Part shown: one piece after another, positions 21,423 to 33,417 of the stretch
Position numbering within the stretch: the stretch's first letter is position 1
Layout: each line of letters starts with the position of its first letter
From: Penicillus capitatus
Taxonomy: Eukaryota > Chlorophyta
DNA: 64,000 nt
Reading direction: 5' to 3'
NCBI GenBank assembly: GCA_965649825.1
Contig: OZ287697.1
Span: 1,054,001-1,118,000 of the forward strand
Translations under genes and position numbers: made by a program
The notes under the pieces: model-generated
The model's input: only the letters and a program-made list of their open reading frames with translations
Databases searched by the model: none
What the model was told of the DNA's origin: nothing

Positions 21423-23369
21423 CTAGCGCATAAACCCGGGCAAAAGGTTTCGGAGCCCCTTTCCCCAGTCGTAAGCTCCTAAATTCAACGGCTCTTCATT
21501 CGCCGCCGTCTTGAGGCCTTGGACGCGAAACACGACTTCTGCTTTGGCACTCGAGGTCGATTCCGGCGATAACGACACCCGCTGAGCCGTTTCGATCTGA
21601 CAGGCGTCATCGTCGGACACGCATGTTAACTGCAGACGGTAGCCCAGGGGATGATTCTGTAGACCTGTCTCGGGATGCGGCGCGAAGCTGTAGGTCTGTG
21701 TGTCTCCGTCGAGATCGACGATCCACCCCAAGCTGGCCGTATCGGAACACGCTCGACCGGAAGCGCCTCGAAGGCCCACGGCGAGGGCTGTGTCTTCTGG
21801 CAGCTGCACGGTCTCCCCTGGGCCGATTGTCATACCTGTTGACTGGACTACGTCCTCAACATCGCAAGCAACGATCGGCACGGCCAGTTCGTTCTCGAGG
21901 AAAACGCCACGGCGTGATGTGACCTCCTGTAGTTTACGGCCATAGTTTCCACCGTGTGACGCGCCGCCGGCGTTATTGCGCAGTCCCGTGATCATCATAG
22001 GATCTGGCATGTGTGGTTTATTCGGCTCTCTGCAGCACCACGCACGTGCACATCAGAGAAGCCGGCGGATGACTAGGATCAGTCCCTTACCGGTAAGTGT
22101 AGTCTGCGCCGTTGGCTGTTTCAGGTTTCTTGAAAATAAATTTGACCTTGGTGCTGCCCGAAGGCGGCTTCTTCTTCGTCACCATCGTAATAACATTGTT
22201 ATGTGCAACACGTTCGCCACAGACGCCATCCACCGAAGACGAGCTAGACACAACGATCGGAAGACAAGACAGACGACGGACGGGCGCACCATTCAAGATC
22301 CATGACGTAGCCCACTGCCGAGGCCGGGACCTCAGAATTTGGCTGTTGGTAGAAATAATGTGTGGAGTAGATGAAGCCGTTGTCCTCGACGCCTGTTCCG
22401 ATCTCGTAAGGCAGGAGTGCCGCGCCACTAGGACTGAATTCATCCCACGTGCAGGCTTCCATAATATCTGCTCCGGCGAAGCTGACATAGATGTCACCAT
22501 GCGGCGGCTTTCCGTATGTCGGTCCACCCCAGTAGTTAATGGGCTGCGTCGTCATCATCACTGTCTCGCCTGGCTTGACCAGCGTCGGGATCAAAAAGAT
22601 CTCGTGTCCTGGGAAGACGGTCTGGCAGAGGAAGACGTGCTGATCGAGACGATTCTCGGCATAGACAAACGTCTCGCCCTGCTGGCACAATGGCTGGGAA
22701 GGCATCTCGAGTGTGCCGTCTTCTTTGCAGTAGACGCCATGGGACGACGTTCCGTAATCCCACGTCCCATCGCAATGCCCACGCTTATGTCCATTGACAA
22801 AATCAAAATTCGAGGTCTCGGCCTGATTGAAGGCGGTCCAGTAGTATCCGGGCTCACAGGCATAGAGGCAGTGGACACCGGGCTTACATGCCTGGGACTT
22901 GGGATCGAGCGCCCAGCCGCGGGAAACGGTGGAGCCTCGTCGCGAGCCAGGCAGACAGACGACGTGGTCTTGGTCGGGCAGGGGACAAACGTCGCCGCGG
23001 TTCTCCCAACACTCTTTGAAACCGCGACGTGGCCATGCGGCGTCGGAGCGTCCCCAGTTTTTTTCCCACCAGTCGTGCCCATTGAGCATTGTCTCGGCGC
23101 TGTTCTCCTGCTGCGGACCCTGAGGGCAACTTCCGTGGAGACTCGAAAACGCGTTCACTAAAAACAACGCGCGATAGAAACGTCGGCGTGGCAAGGGTGC
23201 GTGCTTACAGAGACGTCGTGCGGACCATGGACTCGTCCCACTGCCGTCAACGCAAACCGCCTGGTCGCACACACGTCGCATGGAATGAGAAACGCCGAGG
23301 CGGTCGGCTTACGAGTGCCGTCAGGCAGAGAAGCAGAAGAGCGAGCGGTGGCTTCGGCGTCATAGACAT
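21423..23369 (-). CDS. Secreted SUN-family (GH132-like) protein
   Basis: Minus-strand exons 23313-23369, 23209-23260, 22290-23157, 22091-22243 and 21423-22029 (introns 52, 51, 46 and 61 nt) give 578 aa. The N terminus is a signal peptide (PPLALLLCLTAL). The central part matches the yeast Sun4/Sim1/Uth1 family: CLYACEPGYYW, GVYCKEDG, LCQTVFPGHEIFLIPTLV, YWGGPTYGKPP, ACTWDEFSPSG and LPYEIGTG. The C-terminal ~200 residues are an extra region without motifs known to me. SUN proteins act at the fungal cell surface in beta-1,3-glucan metabolism. A GH81 beta-1,3-glucanase also lies in this window, so glucan processing may be a theme. Both ATGs at 23369 and 23363 are possible starts. Confidence 0.82.
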
Positions 23370-23948
23370 TGTGGACAACGGCAACCAACTCCTTAGACCT
23401 AAAGACGCATGACATGGGCGGCGTTATTGCCTGCTGCCTGTGATTGGCGTCGTTGGTGCGCTCGCGACCGCGTGCCTACCTTGCGGCGGACGGACAGGAC
23501 GGACGAAGTGTGTGGCGTTTGACGCTAAAGAGCACGTTGCAGATAGAGGACGACCTTTTATCTACAACGACGGCGTAAGTTCGTACGAAGTTCTCTTCGA
23601 TGCTTTGGCACCAACCGTCTCGACTGCACGGATCCATGCCGCGTGCTAGGAACTGCAGATGCAATCCTGCTCTTCTTGGGCCTCTAAATCCGAAAGAGCG
23701 ACGCGGATGAACATGACGAAACACAGCAAAACAATGCTCGATGCGTCCTGGACAACAACAACAACAACATCCACAGGAACGTTGATCGGAAGAGTGGGTG
23801 GGGAACGGATAGCAATTCCACCGTCCTCTGCGCAGTCCGAGGTCACGGCACATCAGCACGTTACACAGAAGCATACTAATAGAAGAGCAATCTAGCAAAT
23901 CAAGTCTCGGTCTGTCCCTCACTCTTCTGCTGCTGCGCGTTCTTGGCC
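23370..23948. other. Intergenic interval, SUN-family start to PRP4 kinase stop
   Basis: About 580 bp, long for this compact region. It holds a short AAC microsatellite near 23752-23770 and no supported ORF. It must contain the promoter of the SUN-family gene (reading left) and the 3' end of the kinase transcript. Confidence 0.6.
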
Positions 23949-26076
23949 CTAGAGAGACACAAGGCGATCGTGATGGCGGGATGGATGGAGATGGGAAGGT
24001 GGGCGGTACTTGTGAAGGAAGGCCCGGACGAATGGATGCCGGAGCGCATCGTCCACATCGATGCGTTTCTCTGGATCGAGCATCATCATTTTCTCAAGCA
24101 GATCCGCCAATTGGGACACCAATCTGGGTTGACACCCCTCCGCATACTTGTTTAACAAAGCATGAAAATTGTGTTTCACTGTGGGATTGCTTATCAGTCT
24201 CTTTGTTGGCTTCTTTGTGAACTTATCCACGTCGATTTCCACAAACGACATGTTTGCATCCTTCTCGAAATGCTCATCACAAAACGCCGCTTTCTTGAGC
24301 AGCTTTCTGGGAAATGCCCCTAGAGACGACAGCACACGATGCGAAGGCGTGATCGATCATGGACGGCCGTACCTTTGGCGTCCATCATGAGCTTGAGCAT
24401 GGCGTTATTTGTGCGACCTGGGAAAAGGTACTGTCCAGTGAACGTCTCATAGATCACACATCCGAGTGACCACATGTCCATGGCGTATCCATATTTCAAT
24501 CCCAGTATCACCTCGGGTGGCCGATAGAATCTGCTACAGACATACGGTGTAATCTCCGTACTCCATTCCTCCATGGCGCTGCCAAAATCACAGAGCTTGA
24601 CGCGTGAGTATTTTTCATTGACGAGGACGTTGTCTGGCTTGATGTCTGCATGAAGCAGTTCGTTCAGTTTGAGATGCTTCAGGGCCACCAGCAATTGTGC
24701 TGTGAAGTGTCCTACGCCATCAAGACTCAAACCCACATTCCGGCCAAACTTCTTGGTCAGTTCCCGCAAATTCATGGCCATAGGCTCAAAGACAAGACAC
24801 AGATGTCCACGATAAACGAAGGAGCGCAAGAGACAGATGCAATGGCGTTTGTGTTCGGGGTCGGTCGATGAAAGGAGCTTCAGAAATTGCTCCTCTCTCT
24901 TGCCACAGTTCTTCATCAAATCATTCGCGCGGATGACTTTGATGCACACCTCTGGATAGTTTCCAGTCACATCACGACGCACCTTATCCCGTCCACACAG
25001 CACGGTACTAAAAACACCTTTCCCTGAAGAGAACACGGTTTCAGTAAAGGCGAAATGCATTGTCGGTCACCTTTGAATGAGAGAATCTCGTAACGGTTGT
25101 CCATAATCTCACCGATCCGAAACTTGTAGTAACCCTCCGCGTCATCATACGCATCCATCAGGCCACGATTGGCCGCCTACATCGTCACCGCATCATAACC
25201 GTCGCTTCAACCCTGCTCTGCCTCTTACCGCCTTCTGCACAGCTTTGTCCAAGGACTGGTATGTCTCGTTGGTATGCGCGTTGTCTGGTGTTTCACAGAA
25301 GATGTCATCGATGTCCCGTTGGGGAGGATGGGTGTGTGGGTGATTGCTGTCTTGTCGTTCCAGGAGTTTTTCCTTATCGTGCTTCTCGTCATCGAAAATC
25401 GCGAGTCGATCTGCAGAGCAGTCCGATCCTTCCACAGGTTCAAATCCCTTCAGAGATGTGACGTTTCTCTCTACTTCTGCAGGACTCGATCGCTTCTCGC
25501 TGTCGCCGCCAACGCCCTTGTCCAAGACGCATTCGGCAGACGACACAGATTCGGTCGATTTGTCGGCTTCGGTGATTGCTGGCAGCTTCTGCTCAGCTTC
25601 AGCGCGTTTTTGGTGTTTGTTAATGATGGCGGCCATCCGTTTGCGCCGCTCTTCGCGTTGCTTTTCGATATCCTCTTCCTCTTCGACCGGAATCGAATCG
25701 ATCTCCATCGTATCGTCGACTTCGCGTTGTGTATCGGATCGATGGCGTTTGTGTCGCTTTGTGCGCTTCTCTCGACGATGCTCTTCGCGGCGATGACGCG
25801 ATTTTGACGCCGAGGAAGGAGACCGACCGACACGTCGTCCATCGTCGTGGCGGATGCGTCGATGGTCGCGGCGATGAACTGGCGAACGACTTAGACGACG
25901 TGTTTCATCCCTAACAACGCACAGACATGTCCACAACAGCAACGCCAGAATACCTACCCGCACGCGCGACGACGTGGACGGTGCGCATTGTCATAGTTGC
26001 CCTCGCCGTTCTGCACGATTTCACCCGGTTCTAATTCACTCTCGGCCAAGAGGACGTGGACCCCACTTCTCTCCAT
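23949..26076 (-). CDS. PRPF4B: PRP4-type splicing kinase (PRPF4B homologue)
   Basis: Exons on the minus strand 25958-26076, 25229-25910, 25071-25176, 24373-25023 and 23949-24319 (introns 47, 52, 47 and 53 nt) sum to 643 codons. The N-terminal ~270 residues are Arg/Ser/His-rich, with the PRP4 hallmark EEEEDIEKQREERRKRMAAI. The kinase domain begins DDAEGYYKFRIGEIMDNRYE and has the Gly loop GKGVFSTV, HADIKPDNVLV, DFGSA and SRFYRPPEVILGL. LMMDAKG...AFPRKLLKKAAF matches the family-specific C-lobe insert. PRPF4B is a nuclear CMGC kinase that phosphorylates PRP6/PRP31 in B-complex assembly. The start ATG lies 180 bp from that of divergent VAMP7. Confidence 0.93.
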
Positions 26077-26256
26077 GACGACGAAAACGTTGTTCAGTAT
26101 TAAAGGCTCCGATTCAAATTCAAAATCCGTCGAATTCGAACGCACAAATCAATTACCGAACGAACGAACATCGTTATCCACGGCGTCGGAGATGATGTGA
26201 CACTTGTGTTCCTCACGGTCAAGAAGCACATTCGACGTGCACAGTGCGAGACAGAG

Positions 26257-27152
26257 ATGACGTCGCATATCTTGTTTTCGCTCATCGCCCGAGGGACGGT
26301 CGTTTTGGCCGAGTACAGGTGCGTCGAGGGGAGCGTAAGGGGCGAATGGGAAGGGTGTGTGGTGTAGTACCGTCACGGGTAATGCCCAATTCATTGCGCA
26401 TCGCATTCTGGAGAAGAATCCATCCGTTGACACGTAAGACCCGACGGCACAGGTCACACATAAGACGATGTGTGATGCTAGTCGGGTCTCCTATTCCCAG
26501 GAACGTCACATGTACCACATCCTCGTCAACGATGGCATTACATTTCTCTGCATGGCTGAAGAGGTTAACGCAATGTCGCACTTATGATGTCACTCTTTTT
26601 GTGTAGGCATTCGGACATCGTATACCCTATGCCTATCTAGAGGACATTAAAAACGAGTTCTTTGCGACCTACGGAACAGCTGCGCTGAATGTGCGGTGAT
26701 GTGTGTTGAGTGAGAAGGTCGGCAGCAGTGTGCGATCTAGGCGGTAGCTTATGAGTATGATACGGAGTTTTCTCGAAGAATGCAGGAGAAGATGGAGTAC
26801 TTTTCGAGCAATCCCAATGCCGATGCGATCAATCGCGTCCGGGGTGGGATCGCCGATGTGAAGAACGTGATGATCGAGAATATCGAGAAGGTCTTGGAAA
26901 GGGGAGAGCGATTTGAGCTGCTCGTCAACAAGACATCCCAATTGGGACAAGAGGCGTTCATTTTCAAGAAGGAAGCTAGAAGACTGAAACAGCAAATGCG
27001 CTGGAAAGTGAGAAGAGTGAAAAGAGTGAGAATCGAAACGAAGGTGATCGTGATCGTAGAATATGAAGATGACGCTGATCATTATCGCGGTGTTGTTCGT
27101 CATCGCCATCATCATTCTGATCTCGATCTGCGGTATGACTTTCAGTTGCTGA
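26257..27152 (+). CDS. VAMP7: VAMP7-like longin R-SNARE
   Basis: Six exons (26257-26318, 26368-26433, 26482-26563, 26607-26690, 26741-27007, 27060-27152; introns 49, 48, 43, 50 and 52 nt) give 217 aa, close to animal VAMP7 (220). Residues 1-110 are a longin domain (FSLIARGTVVLAEY, MYHILVNDGITFLCMA, PYAYLEDIKNEF). A SNARE motif follows, with the zero-layer Arg in VLERGERFELLVNKT. A single C-terminal membrane anchor (KMTLIIIAVLFVIAIIILI) appears only after the last intron is removed. It should act in fusion of endosomal/lysosomal or secretory vesicles. The second intron holds a perfect 8-bp stem (TCACACAT / ATGTGTGA, 26454-26475). Confidence 0.95.
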
Positions 27153-27297
27153 TTGCGGCGACCGATCGGAGTTCGAGGGACCAGCAGGGAGATAAGGACG
27201 ATGTGACGTCCGTGTCGAATGATGAGGGTTCGTACTTGATGTGTGTCAGCCAAATGAAATGCGATGTGACGTTTGGTAAGCGACGCGCGCGATACGT

Positions 27298-27620
27298 ATG
27301 GATCCCATGGACGGAACATTGACCCGATCGCGGCTTTTCGGAAGCGGGTTGACAAAAGAGATGCTGCGCTGCATCGAAGACGATCAGCGACGAAAAGTTC
27401 GTTCCGTTACGTCCGCCGCCATCGATGACGCAGACGTCATGCAGATTCGCGACGATGCCAAGAAGCGCGCCGCTGCTGATCGCGTCGATTACGATACGTT
27501 CAAGAACAGAGTCTTCGCCTCTCATCATTACCTGTCACATCACTCACACATTCTCACTAGGTCGCCGCCAGTCACCTCACTCCCCTCAACGTGACGTCGA
27601 TCCGTGATGCCTGTCGGTGA
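27298..27620 (+). CDS. Short protein resembling the CCDC103/DNAAF19 N-terminal domain
   Basis: Exons 27298-27510 and 27561-27620 (intron 50 nt) encode 90 aa. RVDYDTFKNRVAASHLTPL, joined across the intron, resembles the N-terminal dynein-attachment motif of CCDC103 (DYxxFxxxVxxxHLxPL). The rest of that protein, a longer C-terminal domain, is absent. If right, it implies motile cilia. The match rests on a short motif, so other small coiled proteins cannot be excluded. GATGTGACGT-type motifs occur twice just upstream (27201 and 27262). Confidence 0.45.
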
Positions 27621-28335
27621 ATCATCGATCGAATCGGCAGCGCATCGGATGCCTTCTAGGTCGCGATTTGCCTATTTTCGATCTCGCATGCATCCGACAC
27701 CAAAAGATTGAAAGAATCGAGTTTTCATCGTAAGACTTGCTATCGAGCGTCATCGTCATCACACACTTCACTTTCAGCGACGCTGCATTACTTTAATAAT
27801 ATACAATTCGACTCACACTCTTCTCACACACAAGAATACATGCACACATGCATTCACTTATGCCGACGTCACCACCGCCGCCTTTTGACGGAATCCCATT
27901 CAACGCGTCGTTGACATTCTCGAAAAATCTGTCATAGGCTCCCACCCTTCACCAGCTGCCGCTTATAGGAAGTATAGACGTTATATAGCTGACAGTGTAT
28001 GGCCCAATGGATTCGTCCCTTAACAGGACTCCTGCATCGGTGCCACATAAGACCAAACGAAAACTAGAAAATCCGTCATCACTAAAGAGCCCAAGCAATT
28101 CGAACTCGTCCGTCATAAACACGCAAGCATGTTCGTCAACGATCAGGTTCGGGTTGGGAAACTTCCGAGAAAAGATGGTCAGGGAGGCAGTGCTTGAAGT
28201 CGGACAGACCCACGTCGGAATTACCAGACGGCGCTCCAGGCTGATAGGACCCGGTTTTCGTCATCGATGACTTCACAAAGTCACGATCGACATCCTACAG
28301 GACACAGATACGATCCCGATCGATACGATCGAATC
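27621..28335. other. Intergenic interval
   Basis: About 715 bp between convergent genes. A 91-codon ORF at 27995-28270 (+) is Ser/Asn-rich without motifs and I do not call it. GATCGA-type short palindromes cluster near 28285-28365. Nothing else recognised. Confidence 0.5.
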
Positions 28336-30499
28336 TCATCGTACCAGATCGACGCTCCAGATCGAAGGATTGGAGGAAAAGAGGCTGCAGTCTCTGGACA
28401 GTGCATAAGGATGCTGCACCGAACCGGACGACGTTTCGTAATGTGGAGCAGGTGATGTGACAGGAAGCGTATGGCCTTGACGTCGCGTAGGTAGGAAACT
28501 CGTCATGCTTGAGTGTGTTGACGTCAGAGGCAGACTACCGGCACGTTGTTGCATTCGGGATGCGAGGCTCATCGGCGGTAGGCCGCTGTAAGATCGCTGA
28601 GGATTTTCGCCGCCAAAGGAGTAACCCGTCGGAAGGCTCATTCTGTTATTCAAGGAACCGCTGGACGAGAGGGCCGGATCCAGTAAGGAACCGCCGAGGA
28701 AAGAGGGCAGCTGCTGGCAACGTCGCTGATTGATCATCTGATCGTCGACGTCCGTTACCGATCGGCGAATCGGATGCAACGGCGACTGTGTCACTGGATA
28801 GGCAAAGAAGGGCTTGTTACGGAGGTTTCTCAACAGACAGTCGATCTTGGACTGCACTTGCTCCTCTGTGGCGTAGCTACTGCTGAAAGGGAGATCCATA
28901 GACGTTGCAAAAGGACTCTGTTGAACAGGACTCTGCTGCAACGCCGCCGGCTCTCCACAGGGCAGCGAACAGAACGCCCTTCCGGAATGGCACGTCTCAT
29001 CCGAAAACGCCCCCGATGACGTCATCGTCATTTGCAAGCTGATCGTCGGCTCGTCCAGCGATGCCACATCGTCTGAGCTTTCCTGCCGCGTCTTGATCGG
29101 TTTCACCGTGGCATCTCCCTCCGTTTTGTTGTTGGGTACGGTTGGAGGTAGTTGCGGCGGCGTCTTGGGTGTGATCGGCTGCGATGAGGGAAGTTTCTTG
29201 GCAGTTGTGGTTGTCGTAGTTTGAGGAAAGAGTCTCTCCTCTTCTTGTTTGACACGGGGCGTGCGTCCCTTGGGTTTATTATGCATCACTTCTTTCCATT
29301 CGTTATTGGCGTCGGCCGCCGCCGTCACAGAAGCAGCTGTCACATCATCCTCTTCATACGTCCCTTTGATCTTTGCCTTTGCATGCGCCGCAGCAACTTT
29401 GATCTCGCGTTTGCCCTCGCCTCCCTCATGTTTTCCTCTAGATTGTGATCGGGGACGTCTCTTGGACGTCGACTTGCTGGAATCGCGAGTTTTGAGTTTG
29501 GCACTCAATCGCGCCGTTGATTTGTGTTGCGTGGCCACATGCCGTTCGGCAGGCGCAGCGGATGTCTTCGGAGATCGCTGCTGCACAGATGATGTGACCC
29601 TTCTCTGCCCAACCACGGCTCGGAGCCACTGCCATTGCCGCAGCAATCCTTGACAGAGATCCGATATCCCATAGACAAAGAGCAGTGCCGCCACCGATAG
29701 AACCGTCATGACGAGACACAGACTCATGAGCAGAACGTCTTTATGCAAGATTTCGGCTTGAAGCTGCCGCAGCCATTTCTCGATCGATTTCAGAACAAAG
29801 CCGGCGGAAACGGACGCGCGTCTCGGTCGGCATTCGTGATCCATCGCCCGTCGTTTCTGTGGATCGTAACAAGGACGACCGACATCTGTGCCACGCTCGC
29901 GATGACGCCCTGCGGCGTGTAGGAGGGGTGGTCCCATCTCATTCGGTCGGTCTGGCTGATGGCGGTCGACGAAACCGCGAATCAGCTCCTTCATATCCGG
30001 TGATATGTACTGGCCTCGATAATAACCGCCTTCATTCCCGCGTCCTTCTGCCTCCTGCTCCTCGATCCATCGAACGGTATCGCGCGATAACAACGCCGAG
30101 AGCGACGCTTCGACATCCACTGGCAATCGCGCTCCAGGAAAGAACGCACTCTCGACCGTTTTCTCTACAGCGCCAAGACATGTCTCGGGTGGACAACATC
30201 AACGGCGTGCGTGTACCCGAAGGCTCGACGATGGATGTGTGTCGTTCGTTCGTCTCGCTGCATTCCTGTAGGACAAGAGGGGTGACGGTTGAAAGAGCCG
30301 CCGTAGCTGAAGGGCGTCTTACGTAGGGAACAGGCGCTTCGCTTGAAGTGGAGGTACCGGAGCGCTGTGCGTCGCTGTGGCCGACAATACGTTCTTCTTG
30401 GTGTGGCGTCTCGTCGCTGAGCGTTGTCGATAGATGCGACGACGCGAGGAATAGCAGAAACCAAAGTGGCAATAGACGATAAGCAAATATCCACCGCAT
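28336..30499 (-). CDS. Orphan single-pass membrane protein with signal peptide and long basic tail
   Basis: Exons on the minus strand 30323-30499, 30157-30265 and 28336-30119 (introns 57 and 37 nt) total 690 codons. Residues 1-27 are a signal peptide (MRWIFAYRLLPLWFLLFLAS). A lumenal part of about 200 residues follows, then one transmembrane segment (KDVLLMSLCLVMTVLSVAAL). The long cytosolic tail is first rich in Lys/Arg/Ser/Thr with TTTTTT and PPQLPP stretches, later in Ser/Pro/Gln/Leu. I do not recognise a family. The placement of the 37-nt intron is inferred from frame and GT-AG rules only. Topology would be type I. Confidence 0.65.
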
Positions 30500-30566
30500 C
30501 TGCGCACCACGGCAAGGAAGCCGAAAAATGACTGAAATGACGCGAGGTCGATTAAATGGAGTCCAT

Positions 30567-32760
30567 TCAGTAGCCGCCCATCATATCTGGACTCGGCACT
30601 CCGGCGGCGGATTCCGGCTCGGGAATCTCCGTGACGATCACGTCGGCCGTCAGAAAGGTCTTTGCCACCGAACAGGCGTTTTCCAGACAGCAGCGAATCA
30701 CTTTGGCTGGATCGATGATGCCGCTCTTCATCAAATCTTCATACTGATCTGTTGCTGCGTTGTATCCCACGGCCACGTCATCGTTTTCGAGCACGTGCTC
30801 GACGACCACCGAGCCATTCACGCCGGCATTACTAGCGATGAGTTTGAGGGGATAGCTCAAGGCTTTCTTGACGATATCGGCACCGACCTGCTGCTCCTCA
30901 TCGGCAAATGTCGACTTAATTCCATCGACTTTGGATGCCAGGCGCAGCAAAGTACAGCCGCCGCCGACCACAATACCTAACCGTAGCACACGTGATCATC
31001 ACACCGTTCGCGCACCGCAATATTTTGGCAAACCTTCTTCGACAGCGGCCTTTGTCGCATTCATTGCATCCTCCACTCGGAGTTTCTTATCCTTGAGCTC
31101 TGTCTCGGTGTTGGCGCCAACCTGTGCATCACACATGCTCGAAAGTGTGATCATATGTGGATGATGTGACTTGGATGACGGCGACGCCGCCTGAAAGACG
31201 GGCGATGCGTTCGTTGAGCTTCTCGCGTTCGTAGTCCTGTTCGGTATTGGCCATCAATGTCTTGATCTGCTTCACTCTTGCGTCGACCTCTTCCTGCGTA
31301 CTGCCGTCGCCGACGATGGTACATCGCTCTTTGTTCACTTCCACTTTCGAAGCGACGCCCAATACCTCCTCGCCGACCTTGTCCAAGCTCAATCCCAACT
31401 CCTCTTTGATGACTTGACCACCTACGCAACAGCGATCTCACTCTTTTAACCTTGATGTGACAGGAGTGACCTGTCAGGATGGCGATGTCTTCGAGATAAG
31501 ACGTTCGGCGTTCGCCGAATCCGGGCGCCTTGATGGCGGCGACCTGATAAAAAGACAGACGTCAGGGAAGATGATGTGACAGGTAGGTATGACCTTCAGG
31601 TTGCCACGGAGTTTGTTGACCACCAGCGTTGCCAGCGCCTCCTGTTCGATCTCTTCTGCCATGATGAGCAAGGCATAGCCACTCTTGATGGCCGCCTCCA
31701 GCAATCCAATAATGTCGCGGGCTGTCGAGATCTTCTTGTCCACCAACAGCAGCCGGCAATTCTGATACTCAGCGACCTACGACGCACATCCATCGCCGCG
31801 ACTGCATAAACATAAAGAGAGAGAGACCATGCGTTCGGTATCGGTGACAAAGTAGGGCGAGATAAAGCCGCGTTCAAATTGCATGCCTTCCACGATCTGC
31901 AGACTGTCCTCAGCGGTTTTGGATTCTTCCAGTGTCACCGCTCCTGAAACGTCACATCACAGGATGTGATGCAGAGAGGGTAATCGCGTTTCGCTCGACC
32001 TTGTCGTCCGACGCGTTCCAAGGCACCGGAGACGAGACGGCCGATCTCTTCGTTGTTTCCGGCCGACACCGTTGCCACATTTGCCAAATCTTCATCCGAT
32101 ACTTCCGTCGACATGTCTTGCAATCCCTACCACCACTCTCGCATCGCACCTCTCACAAAAGTGTGATGGGTCTCTCACTTTAACGAGCTCTGCGACGGTT
32201 TTCTCGATTCCGCGCGTGATCTGGATCGGATTGCCGCCAGCTGCGACGATCTTCATGCCCTCGGCGATGAACGCCGCCGAGAGAATCGTCGCCGTTGTCG
32301 TGCCATCCCCTGCTGTATCGTTCGTTTTCGATGCTGCCTGGCGAACGAGTTTGGCGCCGATATTTTCGACGGGATCCTCCAGTTCCACTTCCCTGGCCAC
32401 GGTCACACCATCGTTTACGATCTTCGGCGAACCATACTTCGTCTCCAACACCACATTCCGTCCCTACATACACTCTTATCGAAAAGAGTGAGATCCATCA
32501 TGATGGAGACCTTCGGTCCTAGTGTCACGCCAACGACTGTGGCCAGTTTATCTGCTCCTGCTTGCATGCGTTTGAGGGCTGAGCCGTCTTTGTTGAAATG
32601 CAGTTCCTTCGACGCCGCTCGGCAGCGAAGGACACGCGCTCGTCCGAGGCGTCTGCATCGACAGGCGATCGAGATCGAGATCGATCGATGGGTCGCCTTA
32701 CCGTGCCGATGGCGAAACGGCGGCAAAATCGGATGAACCCTTGTACCTGCAGCACCCCAT
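30567..32760 (-). CDS. CPN60B: Plastid-type chaperonin CPN60 beta
   Basis: Ten minus-strand exons (32702-32760, 32511-32652, 32179-32463, 32000-32126, 31828-31943, 31594-31776, 31471-31543, 31171-31421, 31034-31121, 30567-30976; nine introns of 47-57 nt) sum to 578 codons. Seen: [69 protein letters not shown] [30 protein letters not shown] and [24 protein letters not shown] and [11 protein letters not shown] are plastid-type chaperonin traits; mitochondrial HSP60 differs there. The first ~40 residues are Ser/Arg/Ala-rich, consistent with a transit peptide, but the start at 32760 is a best guess. It folds plastid proteins including Rubisco, a link to the Rubisco activase gene 6 kb away. Several introns carry perfect stems. 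Confidence 0.93.
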
Positions 32761-32957
32761 GTTACGTTCGTTCGGATCGGCGGATCGCGTTGCCGGACGT
32801 ACGTCGACTTCATCGGCGTCGATCCACGGAGCGACATCTCCAAAGGCGTTTTAAAACGAAGAGTCGACGTAGAGGATGAGGGTTCTGGGTGCAATGGTTG
32901 GAATAACAGGGCGAAGCTTCTAGTAAAACGAACGTCACATCACCCTCCCTCCTTATC

Positions 32958-33390
32958 ATGCACGCCTTCTGCCCTTGCTGCGCCAATCTCCTCAGCGTCC
33001 AACGCGACGAAGACGGTCAGGTGCATTACCAATGCATGTCCTGTCCCTATACCTATCGACTGCGATACAAAGTGCGATTCGATCGCTGAACGCAGGCATC
33101 TATGCAGCGATGACGTTTCGATAGCGACGTCAAACGTTGCACACGACGAAGAAACACATCGAGCCGGTCTTCCGCGGAGACGACGCCTTTCGTGGAGGAC
33201 AGAAGACGGAAACAGGCAAGCACACATTCGATGCGCCGTGACCAGTGTTTTGAAACGTCACATCATAGCTGTGTGTCCCAAGTGTGGCCATCATGAAGCG
33301 TCGTTTATCGAGATGCAGACGCGTTCTGCCGACGAGCCCATGACCGTTTTCTGTCAGTGTGCCAAATGCAAGGCGATCTGGAAAGAGTAA
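32958..33390 (+). CDS. POLR3K: RNA polymerase III subunit RPC11/POLR3K
   Basis: Exons 32958-33071, 33125-33215 and 33269-33390 (introns 53 and 53 nt) give 108 aa, the same length as human POLR3K. The N-terminal zinc ribbon is FCPCCAN...YQCMSCPYTYRL. The linker ends FRGDDAFRGG. The C-terminal TFIIS-like ribbon is CPKCGHHEASFIEMQTRSADEPMTVFCQCAKC, containing the RSADEP acidic hairpin that stimulates RNA cleavage. The protein drives termination and proofreading by Pol III. The second intron (33216-33268) starts GC, not GT, and reading through it destroys the family match. The start is 198 bp from that of divergent CPN60. Confidence 0.95.
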
Positions 33391-33417
33391 TCTATTGCAG
33401 TCGAGCGTCTGTCTTTA

